DNA from: JACJVV01 sp964581515 | GTDB lineage: Archaea > Nanobdellota > Nanobdellia > Woesearchaeales > JACJVV01 | Direction of reading: 5' to 3' | Assembly (NCBI GenBank): GCA_964581515.1 | Contig: CAZOOV010000001.1 | Span: 186,001-250,000 of the forward strand | Length of the DNA stretch: 64,000 nucleotides | In this document: in pieces, positions 1-9,313 of the stretch | Layout: each line of letters starts with the position of its first letter | Position numbering within the stretch: position 1 is the first letter of the stretch | Translations under genes and position numbers: made by a program | The notes under the pieces: generated by a model | What the model saw: the letters and a program-made list of their open reading frames with translations, nothing else | What the model was told of the DNA's origin: nothing | Database searches by the model: none

Positions 1-343
1 CTGTTGCATTATTCGGGAGATCTTGGTCCCGGAAATACTGGTTTAGCCTTTCTACCAAAGTATCAGGGTGAAGATATACCATTGGAGCTGATGGAAGAGC
101 ATGACAAGCATGAAAGCCTGAAATACTCCTTCTACTGCTACTTCTTCCTGAAGAACCAGGGGCTGATCCAAAACCTACTGATGAATGTGAAAATGGATCT
201 TTTTGTGGAGCTTGTTCTTCATCTTTTATGTTATAAGCCATCACAGCTAATTCATTATGTACTGCTCCACCTATATTTACTGGAACATATCTTGAATGTT
301 CTAAACCTAGTGCTTTTGATAATTTCATTGAGTCAACTTTCAT
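1..343 (-). CDS. Partial hypothetical protein (N-terminal 114 residues)
   Basis: An open frame runs on the minus strand from an ATG at 343 to the window edge without a stop. The start has a good Shine-Dalgarno-like sequence (GAGGT, about 8 bases upstream). The visible product begins MKVDSMKLSKALGLEHSRY, then has a Gly/Ser/Arg-rich stretch near residues 55-75 and a Pro/His-containing segment. I see no recognisable domain. A plus-strand frame over the same bases has a leucine-rich, unnatural composition and looks like its shadow. The gene is transcribed divergently from elp3. Function unknown; the C-terminus lies outside the window. Confidence 0.55.
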   Translation of the reverse strand, partial: MKVDSMKLSKALGLEHSRYVPVNIGGAVHNELAVMAYNIKDEEQAPQKDPFSHSSVGFGSAPGSSGRSSSRRSISGFHACHALPSAPMVYLHPDTLVERLNQYFRDQDLPNNAT

Positions 344-530
344 TTCGATAACCTCGTTTAGTGTTTTTTTAGTTGTAAAAGAAAAAAACAGTTGGTATTA
401 AAGTCTAGAGAAATATAGCTGACGCCAATGGCCATGAGTTGATTTGAAAATACTAAGATCTAGAAAGATTGAATAGCTACTGCCAGGCATAATCACATCT
501 GTTTGTCATAGTTTTTGAGAATAGGTTGAA

Positions 531-572
531 TTATATAAATGTTTCTGAACATTTGAGTAAAGATTTTTAAAC
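531..572 (+). promoter_or_regulatory. TATA elements upstream of elp3
   Basis: Two TATA-like blocks precede elp3: TTATATAAA at 531-539 and TTTTTAAA at 565-572. The second is about 26 bases before the ATG at 594, the spacing seen before several other genes here. This favours a leaderless transcript starting at or near 594. Confidence 0.4.
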
Positions 573-593
573 ATAATGATATTATATTCGACT

Positions 594-2273
594 ATGAATT
601 ATTTTGAAGAACTCATTGAGTGGATAAAAGAGAATAAGCCTGATAAGGATAAACTCGCTAAACAGAAGGTCAAGCTATGCAGAAAACATGGCAAAAAGGA
701 AATTCCTACTGATATTGAGATATATTTACAGGCCACCATATATGATGCTAAGAAAATAAGAAGATATGTAGAAACAAAACCAACAAGAACTGGAAGTGGT
801 GTTGCAGTTGTTGCTGTAATGACAAAGCCTGCAAAGTGCCCTCATGGCAAATGCATATTTTGCCCTGGTGGAGTAGAAAGCGAATTTGGTGATGTTCCTC
901 AAAGCTATACAGGCAAAGAGCCTTCCACTATGAGAGGGATGAGAAATGATTATGATCCATACAGAATCGTATTTAATCGGTTAGAACAATATATAGTAAT
1001 AGGACAGAACCCTGAAAAAGTAGACCAAATAATAATGGGTGGAACTTTTTGCTCAATGCCTAAAAAATATCAAGAAAATTTTATTCATCATTCATTCAAG
1101 GCATATAATGATTTTTCTGATATGTTTTACATTAAAGGTAAGTTAGATCTTAAGAAGTTCAAAGAATTCTTCGAACTGCCAGGGAAAGTCAATGATAAGA
1201 AACGTAGCATAAGAATAAAGAAGAAAGTGTTAGCTCTTAAGAAGAAAAATAAAAAAAGCCTTTTTGAAGAGCAGAAAAGAAATGAGAAAAGTGCTATCCG
1301 GTGCATAGGAATCACTGTTGAGACTAGACCAGATTGCGGTCTTGTTGAGGATGGTATCAGATTACTTAGTCTTGGAGTCACTAGAATAGAACTAGGAGTA
1401 CAGACAGTATATGATGATGTACTAAAGAAAGTCAATAGAGGTCATAATGTCAAAGATTCTAAAAGAAGCATTGCCGAACTCCGTGATTTAGGATTTAAAC
1501 TAAATTTTCATATAATGCCAGGACTTCCTGGAGTTAGCAAGAAAAAAGATATAGAAAATTTCAAGACTTTCTTCAGAAACAGCTGGTTCAAGCCAGATAT
1601 GCTGAAGATATATCCTTGCATGGTTATGCCAGGGACTGAGCTGTATAAATGGTATAAGAAAGGTAAATTTAAACCACTCATTACAAAAGAAGCAGCTGAA
1701 ATAATTGTTGAAGGTTTCAAATATATCCCTGAATGGTGCAGGGTTATGAGAGTGCAGAGAGATATTCCAACATATGTGACTTCTGCAGGCGTTGACAGGA
1801 CAAACTTAAGACAATATGTGAATGAACTTGCCAGAAAGAAGAAAGTTAAGATAAATGATATCAGGGCAAGAGAGATCAGAAAGGAGAAAGTAAAAGAAAA
1901 AGGAAAGATAAAAGTAATTGAATATATTGCCAGTAACAGTAAAGAATACTTTATTAGTTGTGAAGCTGATGGAAAATTACTTGGTTTTTTGAGATTAAGG
2001 CATGTTGTCAGGTCATTGCACAGTGCCATAACACTCGATAGCGGAGTAATTAGGGAATTACATGTCTATGGAAGTGCTGTAGGTATAGGAAAAGAAGGAG
2101 ATATTCAGCATAAAGGCGTTGGTAAAAGACTTATGAAAAAAGCTGAAGAAATATGTCTGAAAAAGAAAAAAGATAAGATGGTTGTCATTTCTGGAGTAGG
2201 TGCAAGAGATTATTACAGAAAATTAGGATATAAAAAACAAGGACCTTATATGGTCAAGAAGTTGAGACTATAG
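594..2273 (+). CDS. elp3: Elongator protein 3 (tRNA U34 acetyltransferase)
   Basis: Archaeal Elp3, 559 aa, about the usual family length. It is a radical SAM enzyme fused to a GNAT acetyltransferase and is known to start carboxymethyl-type modification at the wobble uridine (U34) of tRNAs. The cluster cysteines are Cys82, Cys87 and Cys90 in CPHGKCIFCPGG (the archaeal CX4CX2C spacing), followed by the typical SYTGKEPS. ETRPD and the GVQTVYDDVL stretch lie in the barrel. The C-terminal third, with HVYGSAVGIG and GVGKRLM, is the GNAT acetyl-CoA site. An upstream in-frame ATG at 576 exists; 594 is preferred from TATA spacing and the natural MNYFEEL beginning. The 3' end overlaps the convergent surface-protein gene by 20 bases. 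Confidence 0.95.
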   Translation: MNYFEELIEWIKENKPDKDKLAKQKVKLCRKHGKKEIPTDIEIYLQATIYDAKKIRRYVETKPTRTGSGVAVVAVMTKPAKCPHGKCIFCPGGVESEFGDVPQSYTGKEPSTMRGMRNDYDPYRIVFNRLEQYIVIGQNPEKVDQIIMGGTFCSMPKKYQENFIHHSFKAYNDFSDMFYIKGKLDLKKFKEFFELPGKVNDKKRSIRIKKKVLALKKKNKKSLFEEQKRNEKSAIRCIGITVETRPDCGLVEDGIRLLSLGVTRIELGVQTVYDDVLKKVNRGHNVKDSKRSIAELRDLGFKLNFHIMPGLPGVSKKKDIENFKTFFRNSWFKPDMLKIYPCMVMPGTELYKWYKKGKFKPLITKEAAEIIVEGFKYIPEWCRVMRVQRDIPTYVTSAGVDRTNLRQYVNELARKKKVKINDIRAREIRKEKVKEKGKIKVIEYIASNSKEYFISCEADGKLLGFLRLRHVVRSLHSAITLDSGVIRELHVYGSAVGIGKEGDIQHKGVGKRLMKKAEEICLKKKKDKMVVISGVGARDYYRKLGYKKQGPYMVKKLRL

Positions 2274-5200
2274 AACCATAATCATTCCTGACATCATCAG
2301 GGGATCTAAAAGTAATAGGTATACTATACACCTGAGGTCTTATGGATAAATCTTTTTCTAGGAAGTAAAATATATCATTATCTACTACTACAGTAGTTTC
2401 AACAGGTATGTCAATCTGTTTATTTGTCTGAAAGTTCATCTCAATAACATTATTGTAAGAATATCTGTTCAAGACAAGCTTTCTTTGATTATCTGTAATA
2501 TATGTAAAGAAATTAAGTTCCAATTGACCAGTCTTATCATTGTCAATGTATGTAACCCTATCGTTCAGATCTGTATAGGACGCAGGTAGTGCACTTTGAT
2601 AATATAATTGCCTCTGCTGTTGAAGGCCAATCCTTAGGGAGAGGTCTCTTTTTGCTTCAAGATTTAACTTTTGCAGAAGATTTATTTCTTGTGTTGTATT
2701 TACTGTGTTATTGTATATGATATTAAAGTTTGAAGTGTATTCATCAACATCTTGTTTTATCATCATAACATAATTTGGATCAAAAACTTCTCTTGCATTG
2801 CCCTCATATGTTGCTTCTGTACTGCTGAGTTTCCCTATTGATAATAAACCAATAATATCTTCTCTTACATATATACTATTTTCTCCAGACATATTTGCAC
2901 AATTTTTGAAACAGATATGTTTATTTTCCATATTACCATAACTGCTTACTGCAACTTCATATTCCTGAGGAAGATATCTGTATAAGCAATCCTTTTGTCT
3001 TAATGTTACATTTGCGACATAAGTTCCCTTTATGCTATTTAATCTCCCTATACCAGGGTAAGTTGTAGTAGATTGCAAAGTAGAATGATTTATGAAATAC
3101 ATCTCCCAGCTACTACCTCTTACATAATTCTCTCTTGTATTGTCTGGCAATAATGGACCAAAATAAATCTCTTTTACAGACCATGAATTGTTGTCTGGTG
3201 ATGAAGCATTGATGTATGTTATGTTACCAGATGGACTGTAATGAATTGTTATTGCATCTGCTGAGTCTGAACGCATGTAAATTTCTACATCGTCATTATG
3301 AAGGATTGCTCTATGATTAGGTGATGGTCTTAACTCAATTGCTGTTATTTCATCTACAGATGAGTCTAAGTTTGCTATCCATGAACCTTTTATTACATTG
3401 TGTGCTAAAATGGAATTATTACCTACTTCTATCAAATTCCAAAACATTGTTGCGTGCTCTGCTACTATCAAATCAGGAGTCTGGACTAAGTCTCCACCAT
3501 GATTTATTATTATTCTCTTAGGATTTGAAATTGTTATATCTCCATATGCCCTATATGAATCATCAATTGAAGAGATTATGAAACCTGAATAGGTCTGGAA
3601 GTCTGCATCGTAGGTTTGTAAGATGAGTGCCATCAAGTCTGATGTTATCTGGTCTGATATTTCGTTAAAGTTTGCTGTGTTTCCTTGTGATACCTCTTCT
3701 TGCAGTAAAGTTAAATATGTTAGGCCTAATATCTGTAATGCTTCTGATGATAGATTATCTGGAATAGGTATTGATACTGAAATGTTTAATGGTTGAAGTG
3801 CTGTGTTTGCTATTGAGAGTAGAGATTGATCATGATCCCTGTTAATCCTTTCTATGAATAAATTCCCTAATGTTTCTAAATCAGTTGTAGATGTTGACGT
3901 TGGCAGTGATGGTGGTGGTATCATAGTATTATCTAATTGATCTAGAATAGTTGCTGTGTTTGGGATTGTACTTAGGAATTCTCTTGCAGGGATTAAGTTT
4001 GGATTGTTGTTTGCATCTAATAAGCTGTGTTGGATGAAGTCATAGTCTATTGTGTAGTCTGGATCGTCTGTTGGGTAGCCTGTTAGAGCGTTTGGTGTGT
4101 ATGTTTGGCCTTGCATTTCTATGATTGCAGGTGATGAATCTGGAAGGCGAACTTGTGTTTTGTCTTCATCAAAGTTTATTTGTGCAACTGGCTGTTCTGT
4201 ATCTGGTTGTACAATTGTGGGAGAAGAAGATGGTAATTCTGAAACAAGAATATCATCAGGTGGAAGATATATCATTACAGAAGTATCATCATTTATAACT
4301 TCAGTTGTTGAAGCACCATCAAGTGACTGATCTACATGGACATCTGTGAATGCATTAACACCTACACTTATTTCTTGATCATCTCCTTCATGATCAAAAA
4401 CTACTTCTGCAGGTGAGTCCATAGGTCCTGAAGCCATATCTTCTGCAGTAGCAGTGGGATCAGATGTTGAAGTAAGACCTACATTATCTATAGTTTCTTC
4501 TATTTTATCAAGAGAATTAGAAGGTGGTAATTCTTCTGAAATAGTTTCTTCATCACCATTATCTTCTTCAGAGATATCTTTTAATATTTCTTCATAAGGT
4601 TTTAAATTGGTCTCAGGAAGTGCAGGTTCATAAGTTGATCTAAATTCATGAATATCGGATTGTTCTATATTAGATAAACCAAAACATTCTGGCAAGCAAA
4701 CTTCAGGCCAAACATAGTTAGGACCATCATTATCCTCTACTAAAGTGACATCTCCATTCTTAATTGCTTCATCTATCTTTTGAAAATCCTTACCAGTCAT
4801 TGCTTCTAAATATATAATTGACTTTGATGGATCTGTTTTAAAATTTGAATAAAAATATTTATTTAATGTTCCTTGAAGTAATTCATCATCTCCGTCATCA
4901 ATAATTAATTGACGTAATCCTTCCTCATTTGTTGTTACAAACTTACTAACACAAGTACCACAATTAATTGCAGTGTCTTGATTGTTCATTAATTCTTTTT
5001 GTTGGTTAGCATCTAATTTATCATATAACTGATTCTGTGATTTTATGATATTCTGCTGTTGTGTTCCTTCTAGATCATACCATACACTTTGTAACTCAGT
5101 CTGATCAATTGTATTTAATAAAGCAGGGTTATTCAGATTATCTGAATTTGATAAGAATGAATATAGATTATCACCCTTGCATTCTGTAAGAGATTCACCA

Positions 5201-5274
5201 TCACAAGTAGCATTAATTAAAGGTAATACTATTATAATAATTAAAAGAATGCTAATATTATTATTAATTTTCAT
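2254..5274 (-). CDS. Large secreted surface protein, paralogue of the 961-aa protein
   Basis: 1006 aa with an N-terminal signal-like hydrophobic segment (residues about 8-22) followed by a Cys-containing mature start (TCDGESLTEC). The mature part begins with helical, Gln/Asn-rich motifs, then CGTC and CLPEC, then a long acidic Ser/Thr/Pro-rich linker (about 215-470). The C-terminal 400 residues are beta-rich with many N-glycosylation sequons and clearly match the end of the 961-aa protein at 6428-9313; shared blocks include FGPLLPD/FGPELTN, YVRG, RYLP-EYEV, LVLNRYSYNN and the ending SPDDV/PPDDV. It is the last gene of the minus-strand surface operon. No catalytic motif seen. Likely an extracellular structural or adhesive protein. 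Confidence 0.75.
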   Translation of the reverse strand: MKINNNISILLIIIIVLPLINATCDGESLTECKGDNLYSFLSNSDNLNNPALLNTIDQTELQSVWYDLEGTQQQNIIKSQNQLYDKLDANQQKELMNNQDTAINCGTCVSKFVTTNEEGLRQLIIDDGDDELLQGTLNKYFYSNFKTDPSKSIIYLEAMTGKDFQKIDEAIKNGDVTLVEDNDGPNYVWPEVCLPECFGLSNIEQSDIHEFRSTYEPALPETNLKPYEEILKDISEEDNGDEETISEELPPSNSLDKIEETIDNVGLTSTSDPTATAEDMASGPMDSPAEVVFDHEGDDQEISVGVNAFTDVHVDQSLDGASTTEVINDDTSVMIYLPPDDILVSELPSSSPTIVQPDTEQPVAQINFDEDKTQVRLPDSSPAIIEMQGQTYTPNALTGYPTDDPDYTIDYDFIQHSLLDANNNPNLIPAREFLSTIPNTATILDQLDNTMIPPPSLPTSTSTTDLETLGNLFIERINRDHDQSLLSIANTALQPLNISVSIPIPDNLSSEALQILGLTYLTLLQEEVSQGNTANFNEISDQITSDLMALILQTYDADFQTYSGFIISSIDDSYRAYGDITISNPKRIIINHGGDLVQTPDLIVAEHATMFWNLIEVGNNSILAHNVIKGSWIANLDSSVDEITAIELRPSPNHRAILHNDDVEIYMRSDSADAITIHYSPSGNITYINASSPDNNSWSVKEIYFGPLLPDNTRENYVRGSSWEMYFINHSTLQSTTTYPGIGRLNSIKGTYVANVTLRQKDCLYRYLPQEYEVAVSSYGNMENKHICFKNCANMSGENSIYVREDIIGLLSIGKLSSTEATYEGNAREVFDPNYVMMIKQDVDEYTSNFNIIYNNTVNTTQEINLLQKLNLEAKRDLSLRIGLQQQRQLYYQSALPASYTDLNDRVTYIDNDKTGQLELNFFTYITDNQRKLVLNRYSYNNVIEMNFQTNKQIDIPVETTVVVDNDIFYFLEKDLSIRPQVYSIPITFRSPDDVRNDYGSIVSTS

Positions 5275-5292
5275 TTTGTTATTAATATAGTC

Positions 5293-6426
5293 CTATTTAG
5301 GTATTGCAAGATATACATTAGGTGATACATCGTAAATATATTTGATTGTTTTACTGCCTTCTTTCAATAAAACAAAGGCTTTTCCAGATTGATCCCCTAT
5401 TATACCTTGAGCCATCTTATTACTCAAATCTACACTCCCAATCATTTTTACATAAGGATTAATTTCTGTAACTAAATCATATAATTCTTTTTTCTTCGCT
5501 TCTGATAAATAATCTAAACTTGGAAAAAAGGGCAATAAAACACTTCTTAAGTTTTGACCTGGTTTAATTTTAACTATTCTTGCATTTTTTGGTGTCTTTG
5601 AGATGGATTCCTTAGAATGATTAATATCTAATTTGCCTGCTAAAGCTAAATCAAGATAAAAATCTTTTAGTGAACCTTTGTATTTTGAATCTAAAGAAGT
5701 TGCATCAATAAATCTTGCTATCTCTTGATAATCATTAAACTCATTTACGTTTTTATTAAAGTCAGAAGGCCAAAGTCGCCCCCTTTTTGCGAATACTCTT
5801 TTTGCAATTGAGTCTATTGTCCTTTGATAAGCATCTGATGTTGTATCTATCCCAAGATTATTTTTACGTATGTATTCATCAACAGCTTTTCTATATGCAT
5901 CTTCTTGTAATCCTGATTCTAATTTTATCTTAGCAGGTAGTAATTTTATTCTAGATGTAGGATATTGATTAGCCTGTTCTATTCCTTGTCTTTGTGGTTC
6001 TGGTGTTTGTTGATTTGTCTGTGCTATCGCTGGTTGAGCTGACGCAAGCATAGCTCCTGCTGCTGCTACTCGCATTGGTTGTGTTGCTCTTCTTGTGAAT
6101 CTTCTCCATAAGGAAGGCCTTAGATCATCAAGATGATCTATATAATGAATAGCAGAAACTTCATGGTTCAGTTCAGAGGCCAATCTTGATTGCTCTGTTT
6201 GACTTGGATCGTTTTTTGCAAGCATTGCTTCAAGCATTTCTTTTATCCTCTTAACCTCAGCCTTAGCATGCACAACCTTGTCATCTCTTGAATGTAGCTT
6301 TGAGAGCTCCTTTAATACATTCTCAACTATAGACTTTCTCTGTTCTATATCCTTTCTAAGCCATTTCCATTGTGCAGGCAAATCACCTAATTTGTTAAGC
6401 TTAGATAGTTCTCTCTTGATTCCCAT
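5293..6426 (-). CDS. Hypothetical protein with internal signal-like segment
   Basis: 377 aa. Residues 1-110 are charged and probably coiled coil. A single hydrophobic Ala-rich stretch at about 118-136 (MRVAAAGAMLASAQPAIAQ) looks like a Sec signal with an AxA-type cleavage site but sits in the middle of the frame. The remainder is basic and mixed; a block around KIKPGQNLRSVL loosely recalls a LysM-like repeat (weak). It lies between two paralogous surface proteins with gaps of 1 base upstream and 18 bases downstream, so it is surely in the same operon. It could be a membrane-spanning protein with a cytoplasmic coiled coil, or the real start could be the internal Met at about 118. Function unknown. 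Confidence 0.7.
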   Translation of the reverse strand: MGIKRELSKLNKLGDLPAQWKWLRKDIEQRKSIVENVLKELSKLHSRDDKVVHAKAEVKRIKEMLEAMLAKNDPSQTEQSRLASELNHEVSAIHYIDHLDDLRPSLWRRFTRRATQPMRVAAAGAMLASAQPAIAQTNQQTPEPQRQGIEQANQYPTSRIKLLPAKIKLESGLQEDAYRKAVDEYIRKNNLGIDTTSDAYQRTIDSIAKRVFAKRGRLWPSDFNKNVNEFNDYQEIARFIDATSLDSKYKGSLKDFYLDLALAGKLDINHSKESISKTPKNARIVKIKPGQNLRSVLLPFFPSLDYLSEAKKKELYDLVTEINPYVKMIGSVDLSNKMAQGIIGDQSGKAFVLLKEGSKTIKYIYDVSPNVYLAIPK

Positions 6427-6427
6427 C

Positions 6428-9313
6428 TTAAGTAGCTATCAATTCACCATAATCCTGCTTGACATCATCAGGAGGTTTGAAATAGATCCAGTTGTCATAA
6501 ACATTAGGCTGCAACGAGAGATCATCCTCAAGGAAATAAGTTATGTCATTATCAACAACAACATTTGTTATGACAGGAATGTCTACAGGCATAGTCTCAA
6601 TCGAATTGAGTTCAATCATATTATTGTATGAGAATCTGTTCAAAACAAGTTTCCTCTTGCCATCCATGACATAAGTAAAAAGATTCAGATCAATATAACC
6701 TTCATCATTGTCTATGTAACTGACTTTCTCATTCAAATCTGTAAATGAAGCAGGAGCTGCATTCTGATAATATAACTCACTCTGAAGTTCCAATGATTCA
6801 CGCACTGAAAGATTCCTTTTTGATTCTCTGTTTAATCTGAAAAGAAGATCATCCTCAGCAGATCCTGTTATTGAATTTGCTACAAGTGTGTTGAAGTTTG
6901 ATGTGAACTCAAGATTTGAATCCTTAGTCAATAATAATGAATTTAGATCAAATACCTCTCTTGAATTGCCTTCATAATCAATCACTATGCTTCCCATAGT
7001 CCCAATTGAGATAACACCTTGATTATCATCTCTAACATAGACAGAATTATCTATATTGATATTACTGCAATTAATGAAACAAATTATCTTCTCTTCAAAA
7101 GTACCATATCTACTTGATTTAACTTCGTATTTTGCAGGAAGATATCTGAAGAGTGCATCTGAAGACTTTAAAGTTACATTGGAAACATACAAACTTTTGT
7201 TAACATCAAAATCACCTATAGTAAATCCAGTTATAGGATTTGTGAAGATCCCTTGTGTTTCTTTTGATGCAGCAACCATCTGTTGTAACTCCACTAAATC
7301 TATTGTAAATTGCTCTCCTCTAACATAGTATGTTCTTTCTGTATTAGTTAGCTCTGGACCAAAGTAAACTTCAATTTCTGAACCATCACTACCGATTGCA
7401 GTTATCTTATTCATGTTTCCACTTGAATCATAATCTACAGTTACTGATGCTGAGCCACTGCCTGATGATTGATCAAACCTGATGTCAATATCTGCATCAT
7501 CATTCTGGATAATTGCTCTTCCTGAAGCTGGAGGCATTACTGTCATACTTTCAATAGTTCCAGAGATAGGGTCTCTAGTGACAATAAAACTACCACTTAC
7601 AACTTCATTGTCAATTGTTAAAGTTGCATCTTCTGCTGTAATTACAGATGGTGTTACTGAAACATCTCCATTCCTATTTTGTATGTTTACATTTCCATCT
7701 TCAATGTTTTGTCTTCCTGATGCGTCGTAGCCTGACGTCCCCCATTCAAAAGAAGAATATCCAGATGTACTTGCGCCAGATGAAGTACACATACCTAAAT
7801 AAGCATTCCAATATTGTCCACTAGGACATCCATCTTCAGGCATACCTGTAGTATCTGCTTCTTCAATATCTCCTGAATCTATCAAGGCCTGGATCTCCTC
7901 TTCAGTCAATGTTGAAATATCACCTACACCTTCACCAGTCACAACATATGGATCTCCAGTTCCTGAAGGGATTATATCCCCCACAGAAGATTCTTCTTCA
8001 GGTTCTTCATCAGAACTGACTATTACTTCACTGTATCCTTGTGTAAATACTACTTCTGCACCACCATTTTCGTCAAATATAAGAATTCCATCAGCATCAA
8101 GAGCAATATCTCCTCCAGTATTAATTATCTCTACTGTTGAAGCTGCAGCTGGTGGATTCTCTGCTAAAGAACCAGTCTGTCCAAGGAACTGACCTGTATT
8201 TGGATCATACCATTCAACTCTTCCAGTCTCTTCATTGATAGTATAAGCACGACCATCATCAAAAGTACTAAGTCCAGAAGTATCTGAAATACTTGGAAGA
8301 ACATCATCTCTCCAATCCTCTTCACCCACCATTGGAGCATCATCATCAGAGCCTAATGAAAAAGGATCATCAGTAGGATATAATGAGAAAGCAAAATCAC
8401 CACCAAATTGCGTATCAACAAGAGTAATTGCACCAGCATCTGAACCACCCAATTGAATTGGACTGCCATCTGCACTTGTAATCGTAAAATCGTGAGAAAG
8501 TTCTCCTGATATTGATGTCTCGTCACCGATTGTAATTTCTATTACAATTGAATCGTCATCTGCTGCTTCACTTGTCTCAAAGATATCAACTGTCGCTCCA
8601 TTATATTCTGTTCCAAGCGAAGTCAAATCAAGTGCATTTCCATTTACAGTTAATGTATCAGTATCTGGGTCGTATACTACATCTTGTGCAGAATCAAAAT
8701 CAGATTCAGGCATAACAAAATTGATTGAGCCTTCTGCTCTTGAGTCAAGAAATTCTGCTGCATAATCACTATCTAATAATCTTCCACTATCACTAAAATA
8801 ATCTTGGAAAGATTCTTCTAAATCAGGGTCATTAAAAAGAGCGTCTCCACTACCTACATTAGCACCGATATAAGATTCCATCGCACGTGTTAAACCAGGT
8901 TCACTATCCCAATCGACACTGCTAATAAATTCTTCTGCCTGAGAATCTGAAAGCTTATTTATTGCATTTGCATCTGTAGATGGATGTCTTAACAAAGCAA
9001 CCTGATCCTCATAAGGAATATTATCCCATGAAGCTTGAAGATCTGTATCTGAAGCAGTATTGACAAAATTTATCTTTTCTGAAGGACCCATATAACCCCA
9101 TGCTTCTTGGAACTGCTGTTCACTCAAAGCTGAAGGATTGCTCTGTGCCAGACCCATCTTATCTTCTTTTGACATTTCATCCCAATCATCTACTCCTTCG
9201 CCGCCACCTGTAGATACACTTTGTCCAGCTGCAGGAGCAGGTGGTGCATATACACTAGCAACTAACAAAATCATTATTGTTAATGTTATTAGATTGATTA
9301 TATTAGTTCTCAT
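6428..9313 (-). CDS. Large secreted surface protein (961 aa)
   Basis: N-terminal signal peptide (residues about 5-25, ending around VYAPPAP), then short repeated helical motifs of roughly 20-25 residues (SALSEQQFQEAWGYM, SDTDLQASWDNIP, AINKLSDSQAEEF). An acidic beta-rich middle follows, with one Cys pair (CPSGQYWNAYLGMC). The C-terminal 350 residues are homologous to the 1006-aa protein at 2254-5274, ending in DDVKQDYGELIAT. Very acidic and Asn-rich, consistent with an exposed archaeal surface protein. Its start overlaps the stop of the upstream pilin-like gene by 4 bases, so the two are translationally coupled. No enzyme signature visible. Confidence 0.8.
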   Translation of the reverse strand: MRTNIINLITLTIMILLVASVYAPPAPAAGQSVSTGGGEGVDDWDEMSKEDKMGLAQSNPSALSEQQFQEAWGYMGPSEKINFVNTASDTDLQASWDNIPYEDQVALLRHPSTDANAINKLSDSQAEEFISSVDWDSEPGLTRAMESYIGANVGSGDALFNDPDLEESFQDYFSDSGRLLDSDYAAEFLDSRAEGSINFVMPESDFDSAQDVVYDPDTDTLTVNGNALDLTSLGTEYNGATVDIFETSEAADDDSIVIEITIGDETSISGELSHDFTITSADGSPIQLGGSDAGAITLVDTQFGGDFAFSLYPTDDPFSLGSDDDAPMVGEEDWRDDVLPSISDTSGLSTFDDGRAYTINEETGRVEWYDPNTGQFLGQTGSLAENPPAAASTVEIINTGGDIALDADGILIFDENGGAEVVFTQGYSEVIVSSDEEPEEESSVGDIIPSGTGDPYVVTGEGVGDISTLTEEEIQALIDSGDIEEADTTGMPEDGCPSGQYWNAYLGMCTSSGASTSGYSSFEWGTSGYDASGRQNIEDGNVNIQNRNGDVSVTPSVITAEDATLTIDNEVVSGSFIVTRDPISGTIESMTVMPPASGRAIIQNDDADIDIRFDQSSGSGSASVTVDYDSSGNMNKITAIGSDGSEIEVYFGPELTNTERTYYVRGEQFTIDLVELQQMVAASKETQGIFTNPITGFTIGDFDVNKSLYVSNVTLKSSDALFRYLPAKYEVKSSRYGTFEEKIICFINCSNINIDNSVYVRDDNQGVISIGTMGSIVIDYEGNSREVFDLNSLLLTKDSNLEFTSNFNTLVANSITGSAEDDLLFRLNRESKRNLSVRESLELQSELYYQNAAPASFTDLNEKVSYIDNDEGYIDLNLFTYVMDGKRKLVLNRFSYNNMIELNSIETMPVDIPVITNVVVDNDITYFLEDDLSLQPNVYDNWIYFKPPDDVKQDYGELIAT

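Noticed and set aside
4..351. Plus-strand 115-aa frame at the window start
   Set aside because: Leu/Tyr-rich shadow composition. The minus-strand frame has a good ribosome site and a more natural protein.
1508..2029. Antisense frame over elp3
   Set aside because: Unnatural composition opposite a strongly conserved gene.
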